A DNA stretch of 11,832 nt from Deltaproteobacteria bacterium (lineage in GTDB: Bacteria; Desulfobacterota; Desulfobulbia; Desulfobulbales; BM004), in contig JAFDBU010000040.1 of the NCBI GenBank assembly GCA_019313095.1, positions 1 through 11,832 of the forward strand. Direction: 5' to 3'. This document shows, piece by piece, positions 6,831 through 11,832 of the stretch. Every line of letters starts with the position of its first letter. The stretch's first letter is position 1. The position numbers and the translations under genes are program-made. Under the pieces are notes generated by a model. It had not been told where the DNA came from and searched no databases. It was given only the letters and a program-made list of their open reading frames with translations.

Positions 6831-7706
6831 TTATTCCTGCAGGGCATCCGGGCCCATGGTTCCCTCATAAATACTGTGTGCCGGACCTTCAAGAAAGATG
6901 CCTTCATCCAGGTTCAAATGCCTGTCAGTTCCCTCTCCGATAACGGAAAAATGGATTGTCAACTGCTCTCCGCCCGAAGTAATTACCGTAACAGGAGGAT
7001 TGGCATAATCCAAAAGAGCTGTTACGAGTGCGGAAGCTACAGCGCCGGTGCCGCAGGCCATTGTTTCACCTTCCACTCCGCGTTCATAGGTTCTGACCAT
7101 CAATGTATCACCGGGGAGCACCTGGGCAAAATTGGCATTGGTGCCTGCAGGCTGGAATGTTTCGTGGAAGCGTATTTCCCTGCCCCAGTTAGCCACAGGG
7201 ACCATACCCGCATCGTTGACCAGTATCACTGTATGCGGCACGCCGGTGTTAATAAAGTGCAGGGTTTGTTCCACATTTCCAATGGACAGGGGAATATTCA
7301 AGCGCAGATCGTCGGGGCTGGTCAGGCGTATCTTGACTGCCCTGCCCTCTTTTTTGATGATAAAGGCTTCGATCTCTCCTGCTGTTGTTTCAAACCGCAT
7401 GGCTGCCGGGGCGATATTTTTTTCATAGGCAAATCTGGCCGCACAACGAGCTCCGTTACCGCACATTTCAGCCCTGCTGCCGTCACCGTTGTAAAATTGC
7501 CATTTAAAATGGGCTGTTTCGGAATTCTCAATCAGGATCAGGCCGTCAGCTCCAACGGCAAATCTTCTTCTGCAGACCAGGCGGGCAAATTCAGACTGAT
7601 CTTCTTCGCGGATAAATTTTTCCCGGTGATCAATAATGCTAAAATCATTCCCTGTTCCGTTCAAATTTGCAAAAGAAACAGGAAATTTTAACTCCTCGCT
7701 ATTCAT
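6831..7706 (-). CDS. dapF: Diaminopimelate epimerase
   Basis: DapF interconverts LL- and meso-diaminopimelate without a cofactor, using two cysteines. The 291-residue protein has NLNGTGNDFS (15-24), the first catalytic cysteine in GDGSRAEMCGNGARC (75-88; C82), and the second in ERGVEGETMACGTGAVAS (208-225; C218). GTNANFAQV (188-196) is the expected substrate-loop block. The N-terminus is about 10 residues longer than many DapF proteins. The ATG at 7706 has only a poor ribosome site, while a GAGGAG string falls inside codons 4-6 without a start codon at a usable distance, so the listed start is kept with slight doubt. It lies 61 bases after lysA. Its meso product is used by LysA and for peptidoglycan. 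Confidence 0.96.
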   Translation of the reverse strand: MNSEELKFPVSFANLNGTGNDFSIIDHREKFIREEDQSEFARLVCRRRFAVGADGLILIENSETAHFKWQFYNGDGSRAEMCGNGARCAARFAYEKNIAPAAMRFETTAGEIEAFIIKKEGRAVKIRLTSPDDLRLNIPLSIGNVEQTLHFINTGVPHTVILVNDAGMVPVANWGREIRFHETFQPAGTNANFAQVLPGDTLMVRTYERGVEGETMACGTGAVASALVTALLDYANPPVTVITSGGEQLTIHFSVIGEGTDRHLNLDEGIFLEGPAHSIYEGTMGPDALQE

Positions 7707-7767
7707 CTACAGTAAAAATCAGTTTGATTAATTAACAAAGAATGTTGGTATAGTGACAGCTCAAAAT

Positions 7768-9039
7768 CTATTCCAGAAAATCAGGAATGCTCTCATCCCT
7801 GATAAGTGTCTCGTAATTTTCTCGTTGGCGGATAACATAAAACTTGTCATCCTTTACCAGGACCTCCGCTGCCCGGGGCCGTGAATTGTAATTTGATGAC
7901 ATGGTAAAGCCATAGGCGCCACTGCTCATGATCGCCATGAGATCTCCCTGCTCAAAAGGAGGCAGTTCCCTGTCTCTGGCTAAAAAATCACCACTTTCAC
8001 AGATCGGGCCGACCACATCAGCTTTTTGGAATGGTTTATCCGCTGCCCCATCAGCCTTCCGGTTTACCGGCATAATATCATGATGGGCGTCATATAAGCT
8101 CGGCCGGGCCAGATCATTCATGGCGGCATCCACAATGATGAAATTCTTTGTCCCGGTTTGTTTTGTATACAGGACCTGACTTACAAGAATTCCGGCATTC
8201 CCGACAATAACCCGGCCCGGTTCCAGTATCAGGGTGCACTTCAGGTCCTGCATCTCCTCCTTCAAGGCCCTGGCATACTCCTGAGGATGGGGCGGTTTCT
8301 CATCCTGGTAACGCACACCGAGCCCTCCTCCCAAATCCAGATATTTTATTGAAATACCAAGCGATTCAAGACGTTTGACAAACAGTTTGACCTTGTGCAG
8401 TGTTTCAGTAAAGGGTGAAATTTCAGTGAGCTGGGAGCCAATATGACAACTGACCCCCAGGATCTTGATATTCTTCATATCCCTGGCACGCAGGTAGATA
8501 TTTTCCGCCTGTTCCATAGGAATGCCGAATTTGTTTTTTGCCAGGCCGGTAGAAATATAGGCATGCGTTTTGGGGTCCACATCGGGATTTATCCGGAAAG
8601 CAACCGGCGCTACCATTTCCTGCTCCTCGGCCACCTGCTGCAGCCGATCAAGTTCCTGTTCAGACTCAACATTAAACATAAGAATGCCCGATACGAGCCC
8701 GTAGCGCAATTCCTCCTCGGTCTTGCCGACTCCTGAATATATGATCCGGCGTGGATCGACTCCTGCCTTCAGAGATCGGTAAAGTTCGCCCCCTGAGACA
8801 ATATCCGCTCCCCCGCCCAGGGTGGAAAAAAGGCGCAGGACAGCAAGATTGGAACAGGACTTGACCGCAAAGCAGGTCAGATGCGGCAGCTCTCCGAAAC
8901 TCTTATCAAAGGTATTAAAATGATGCGTCAGAGTTGCACTGCTGTAAAGGTAAAAAGGGGTGCTGACAGCCTCGGCAATATCTGCTATTGCAACCGACTC
9001 ACAGTACAATTCATTGTCTTTGAAGATGAAATGATGCAT
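7768..9039 (-). CDS. lysA: Diaminopimelate decarboxylase
   Basis: LysA decarboxylates meso-diaminopimelate to L-lysine, the last step of the pathway. The 423-residue fold-type III PLP enzyme shows the PLP lysine in CFAVKSCSN (K60), SCHIGSQ (197-203), the glycine-rich phosphate loop DLGGGLGVRY (235-244), EPGR (273-276), GPICESGDFLARDR (344-357) with the cross-subunit active-site cysteine C347, and GAYGFTMSSNYNSRPR (374-389). Length and motif order are normal. The ribosome site before the ATG (9039) is weak (AAAGAA). The 140-base gap upstream holds a hairpin at 9143-9171, so lysA may have its own promoter, though none is clear. It is followed after 61 bases by dapF. Confidence 0.97.
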   Translation of the reverse strand: MHHFIFKDNELYCESVAIADIAEAVSTPFYLYSSATLTHHFNTFDKSFGELPHLTCFAVKSCSNLAVLRLFSTLGGGADIVSGGELYRSLKAGVDPRRIIYSGVGKTEEELRYGLVSGILMFNVESEQELDRLQQVAEEQEMVAPVAFRINPDVDPKTHAYISTGLAKNKFGIPMEQAENIYLRARDMKNIKILGVSCHIGSQLTEISPFTETLHKVKLFVKRLESLGISIKYLDLGGGLGVRYQDEKPPHPQEYARALKEEMQDLKCTLILEPGRVIVGNAGILVSQVLYTKQTGTKNFIIVDAAMNDLARPSLYDAHHDIMPVNRKADGAADKPFQKADVVGPICESGDFLARDRELPPFEQGDLMAIMSSGAYGFTMSSNYNSRPRAAEVLVKDDKFYVIRQRENYETLIRDESIPDFLE

Positions 9040-9142
9040 TGTTCTTTTATCGCTTTAATTTAATAAAATCCAATCTGCCTTGATTGCAGAGCAACAATTA
9101 TTGTCCCCGCCCTTTTAAAGGCATAATCCCAGCAAGGAAATT

Positions 9143-9171
9143 GCCACCGAATATCAGGCCGTACCGGTGGC
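9143..9171 (-). terminator. Hairpin after the lipoprotein gene, possible weak terminator
   Basis: GCCACCG (9143-9149) and CGGTGGC (9165-9171) form a perfect seven-base-pair stem around a 15-base loop, starting 8 bases after the lipoprotein stop codon on the minus strand. The bases that follow in the direction of transcription are AATTTCC, a short and imperfect U-tract, while the opposite strand has TTAATTTTTT. As a minus-strand terminator it would be leaky; it could equally be an RNA-end stabiliser. Confidence 0.45.
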
Positions 9172-9179
9172 TTAATTTT

Positions 9180-9650
9180 TTATGGCACCGCTGGCGCTGC
9201 TGTCCAGACAAATGAAACAATATTCGAGTCCTGGCTGGAAAACAACCAGCCGGACCGGGAACGGACTTTATACAGGTACCGATACCCGTTTTTCAATTGT
9301 GTATCAGTATATAAAGCTGTTCTGCCCTCTCCTGGATCGCCCAGCGGTTCTCCGTCAATCTCCACAGGTTCTTCAAATTGTACCGGGCACCCCTGGCAGA
9401 ATTCCTCTTCAGGAATACCGGCCCGGTAAACCTCAAAACTGTCAATTGACCGCAGCGGATCATCATTTTCCATTTTTGTCGGATAGCTCCACTGCAGCGT
9501 GACTCCTTTTTCATCAAGAGTGTACCGCAGATCACTTATTTTCTCAGGCACAAGCTTTTGAGGTGGAACCAGCGCCGTCTTATGGCCGCAACCAGCCAAT
9601 AAGGTTATAAGCAAAAAAACAGTTGCGGTCGTGCAGCTGCGACAGTTCAT
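9180..9650 (-). CDS. Lipoprotein with LptM-like N-terminus and fibronectin-III-like domain
   Basis: This 156-residue protein has a lipoprotein signal peptide with lipobox LLAGC, so C21 is the likely lipid-bearing residue. After it, CGHKTALVPPQKLVPE (21-36) resembles the CGxKGPLYxPP opening of LptM/YifL lipoproteins. Residues about 38-148 look like one fibronectin type III domain: GVTLQWSYP (49-57), FEVYRAG (72-78), NGYRYLYKVRSRSG (121-134). A CQGC pair (C85, C88) lies mid-domain and may form a disulfide or bind metal. The gene overlaps the argH stop as ATGA and is the last gene before lysA; in gammaproteobacteria a small lipoprotein gene also precedes lysA or dapF. Function is unknown. The LptM link rests on a short motif plus position, and LptM itself lacks this extra domain. 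Confidence 0.85.
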   Translation of the reverse strand: MNCRSCTTATVFLLITLLAGCGHKTALVPPQKLVPEKISDLRYTLDEKGVTLQWSYPTKMENDDPLRSIDSFEVYRAGIPEEEFCQGCPVQFEEPVEIDGEPLGDPGEGRTALYTDTQLKNGYRYLYKVRSRSGWLFSSQDSNIVSFVWTAAPAVP

Positions 9651-11041
9651 AGTCCCAGATCGGTCTCGGCCTGTTCAAGGGCCTTAAGTACCGAGGTGTT
9701 TGCGGTACCACCCTGAGCAGTGCGGCTGTTAACAGAACCGGCAATCGCCAAGACACCGAATACATCCTCAGCGATACCAGCGCTGAATTCCTGCAGTTCC
9801 TCAAGCGTCAAGTCAGTCAATTCCTTGCCCTTGGCTATACAGTAGGCTACTGTCCGGCCGACGATCCCATGGGCCTGCCGGAATGGGATATTCCGTCGTA
9901 CCAGGTACTCGGCCAAATCCGTTGCCGTCATAAAGCCTTTTTCCGCGGCCTGCTCAAGTACTTCCCGCTTGAAAGAAAGACCCGGCAGAAGTTCTATCAT
10001 AACGGCCAATGACTGGGTTACAGTATCCACCGTGTCAAAAACCGATTCCTTGTCTTCCTGCAGATCCCGGTTATAGGTCAGGGTTAATCCCTTGAGCAGC
10101 GTCAACAATGCCATGAGATTGCCGACTACCCGGCCGCTTTTTCCCCGCACAAGTTCCGGAATGTCGGGGTTTTTCTTCTGGGGCATGATGCTGCTACCCG
10201 TGCAAAACCGATCCGCAATTTCAACAAAATCAAATTCCTGACTCGACCATAACACCAGTTCCTCGGAGAGCCGGCTCAAATGGATCTGGATCAGGCTACA
10301 GGCTGCCAGGAACTCAACCATAAAATCCCGATCACTCACCGCATCCATTGAGTTCGCGCTGATTGCGTCGAATCCCAGTTCCCGCGCCACAAACTCCCGG
10401 TCAATCGGCAGGCTTGTCCCGGCAAGCGCGCCACTGCCGAGCGGCAGCACGTTGACCCGTTTCAAACAGTCGCTCAACCGGGCTTTATCACGGGAAAACA
10501 TCTCATAATAGGCCAGCAGGTGATGCGACAGCAGAACAGGCTGGGCCCGCTGCAAATGAGTATATCCCGGCATGCAGACCCCCAGATATTGCCGGGCCAG
10601 TGTGACAAATCCTTTCTGCAGTTCTGAAAGCCGGGCAATAATATCCTGGCACACCTCCCGCAGATAAAGCCGCATATCCAGTGCTACCTGGTCATTCCGG
10701 CTCCGGGCCGTGTGAAGTTTCTCGCCGGCTTCGCCCACCTTTTCAACCAGGGCCTTCTCAATATTCATATGGATGTCTTCCAGTTCAGTACGGAAGACGA
10801 AAACATTACTCTCGATCTCTGTTTCAATCTCAGACAGGCCGGACAGGATCAGTTCCAGCTCCGCAGGGCTGAGCAAACCGATCTTGGCCAGCATTTTTGC
10901 ATGGGCCTTGCTGCCGGCTATATCATACCGGTAGAGCCGCTTGTCAAAATCAATTGAAGCACTGAATGTTTCAGTTGCCGGTGCGGTCTTTTCTGTAAAA
11001 CGTCCGCCCCAAGGCTTATCAGTTCCTGGAGTTGTTTTCAT
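9647..11041 (-). CDS. argH: Argininosuccinate lyase
   Basis: ArgH splits argininosuccinate into arginine and fumarate. The 464-residue length is typical of this homotetrameric fumarase/aspartase-superfamily enzyme. It begins with [11 protein letters not shown] (9-19). Substrate-binding [11 protein letters not shown] (114-124), [10 protein letters not shown] (159-168) with T161/H162, and the signature loop [12 protein letters not shown] (282-293) with the catalytic serine (S283 or S284) are all intact. Its start overlaps the argG stop as ATGA, and its own stop overlaps the lipoprotein ATG the same way, so argG, argH and the lipoprotein gene form one coupled transcript. Confidence 0.98.
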   Translation of the reverse strand: MKTTPGTDKPWGGRFTEKTAPATETFSASIDFDKRLYRYDIAGSKAHAKMLAKIGLLSPAELELILSGLSEIETEIESNVFVFRTELEDIHMNIEKALVEKVGEAGEKLHTARSRNDQVALDMRLYLREVCQDIIARLSELQKGFVTLARQYLGVCMPGYTHLQRAQPVLLSHHLLAYYEMFSRDKARLSDCLKRVNVLPLGSGALAGTSLPIDREFVARELGFDAISANSMDAVSDRDFMVEFLAACSLIQIHLSRLSEELVLWSSQEFDFVEIADRFCTGSSIMPQKKNPDIPELVRGKSGRVVGNLMALLTLLKGLTLTYNRDLQEDKESVFDTVDTVTQSLAVMIELLPGLSFKREVLEQAAEKGFMTATDLAEYLVRRNIPFRQAHGIVGRTVAYCIAKGKELTDLTLEELQEFSAGIAEDVFGVLAIAGSVNSRTAQGGTANTSVLKALEQAETDLGL

Positions 11042-11832
11042 TTTTTCATCAAAGCCGCAATCTGTAAGCGCAGGGCATTAAGCTTGATAAAGCCTGCAGC
11101 GTCCGCCTGATTATAAACCTCATCCTCTTCAAAGGTTGCAAAACTTTCCTGGTACAGTGACTGGTCGGACTTGCGTCCCACCGGCATGCAGTTACCCCTG
11201 TACAACTTCAGCCGTACCGTACCATTGACCATAACCTGTGTCTCATCCATGGTTTTCTGCAGTAATTTCATTTCCGGTGAAAACCAGAAGCCGTTATACA
11301 CCAGTTCCGAGTAGCGGGCCACCAGGCTGTCACGGATCCTCATAACCTCACGGTCCATGGTAATTGTCTCCAGGTCCCGATGAGCCGTTCGTAAAATAGT
11401 GCCGCCAGGTGTTTCATAAACCCCGCGTGACTTCATACCGACAAAACGATTCTCCACCATATCAAGCCGCCCAATACCGTTTTCGCCGCCCAGCCTGTTG
11501 AGCTCCCGAAAAAGAGCACCCGGCTGCAGGGTTTTCCCGTTGATGGCCACGGGATTGCCCCCGATAAAATCAAGTTCCACATAGGTTGGAGTATCCGGCG
11601 CCTCCTCAGGAGCTTTCGTCATTTTGTACATTGCCGGATCAGGCTCATTCCAGGGATCTTCCAGAATACCTCCCTCAAAACTGATGTGCAGGAGGTTTTC
11701 GTCCGAACTGTAAGGCTTCTCCTTTGTCACCGGCACAGGGATATTATGCTCAGTTGCATAACTTATCAGCCGGGTGCGTGAGTTCAAATCCCATATCCGC
11801 CACGGTGCAATAATCTTCAGGTGCGGATTCAA
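11038..11832 (-). CDS. argG: Argininosuccinate synthase, C-terminal part (runs off right edge)
   Basis: ArgG joins citrulline and aspartate with ATP to form argininosuccinate. Only the last 264 codons are visible; the family is about 400 residues, so the N-terminal ATP-binding region lies outside the window. The first visible codon is a TTG inside the gene, not a start. Visible blocks are [31 protein letters not shown] (fragment residues 39-55), [15 protein letters not shown] (115-129), [11 protein letters not shown] (134-144), YNGFWFSPE and the end block [15 protein letters not shown]127 and Y139 correspond to residues known in the family to contact citrulline. The sequence follows the common bacterial type rather than the longer E. 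coli type. Its stop overlaps argH as ATGA. Confidence 0.97.
   Translation of the reverse strand: MNPHLKIIAPWRIWDLNSRTRLISYATEHNIPVPVTKEKPYSSDENLLHISFEGGILEDPWNEPDPAMYKMTKAPEEAPDTPTYVELDFIGGNPVAINGKTLQPGALFRELNRLGGENGIGRLDMVENRFVGMKSRGVYETPGGTILRTAHRDLETITMDREVMRIRDSLVARYSELVYNGFWFSPEMKLLQKTMDETQVMVNGTVRLKLYRGNCMPVGRKSDQSLYQESFATFEEDEVYNQADAAGFIKLNALRLQIAALMKK

Noticed and set aside
6876..7691. Plus-strand open frame of 271 codons.
   Set aside because: It is the mirror of dapF, whose two catalytic cysteine motifs are intact on the other strand.
9094..9104. ACAATTATTGT dyad upstream of lysA as an operator.
   Set aside because: The five-base arms are short and A+T-rich, and no promoter can be placed next to it.

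Overview
The window reads as an ordinary chromosomal biosynthetic block from a bacterium of the former Deltaproteobacteria (Desulfobacterota/Desulfuromonadota type). This is inferred from gene order (argG-argH-lipoprotein-lysA-dapF-dapA-dapB-dapL), the one-step DapL route to diaminopimelate, and the style of the protein sequences. No ribosomal gene is present to settle it. Every gene I can support lies on the minus strand, so transcription runs from the right edge to the left.

In transcription order: (i) the C-terminal part of argG, then argH and a lipoprotein gene, joined by ATGA stop/start overlaps and closed by a hairpin near 9143-9171; (ii) lysA and dapF; (iii) dapA and dapB, 12 bases apart; (iv) a 232-base gap containing a structured element of about 100 bases with 9-base terminal inverted repeats; (v) a tight run of dapL, folK, a small membrane-anchored YHS-domain protein, a transaldolase, a lytic transglycosylase and pgsA, with gaps of 23 bases or less and one ATGA overlap; (vi) an A+T-rich region of 474 bases with a tRNA-Leu(UAA) 5' half, its apparent promoter and an intrinsic terminator; (vii) the N-terminal 164 codons of a family 2 glycosyltransferase running off the left edge.

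The genes share a logic. argG and argH carry out the last two steps of arginine synthesis. dapA, dapB, dapL and dapF turn aspartate semialdehyde and pyruvate into meso-diaminopimelate, and lysA converts that to lysine. With DapL present, the succinylase or acetylase genes (dapD/dapC/dapE) are not needed. meso-Diaminopimelate also feeds peptidoglycan, which the transglycosylase remodels; pgsA serves phospholipid synthesis, folK folate synthesis, and the transaldolase the pentose phosphate pool.

No phage, transposase, CRISPR or defence system is visible. The most unusual features are the tRNA-Leu gene that stops exactly after its anticodon loop while keeping a promoter and a downstream terminator, the structured intergenic element between dapB and dapL, and a lipoprotein with an LptM-like N-terminus and a fibronectin-III-like body placed just upstream of lysA.
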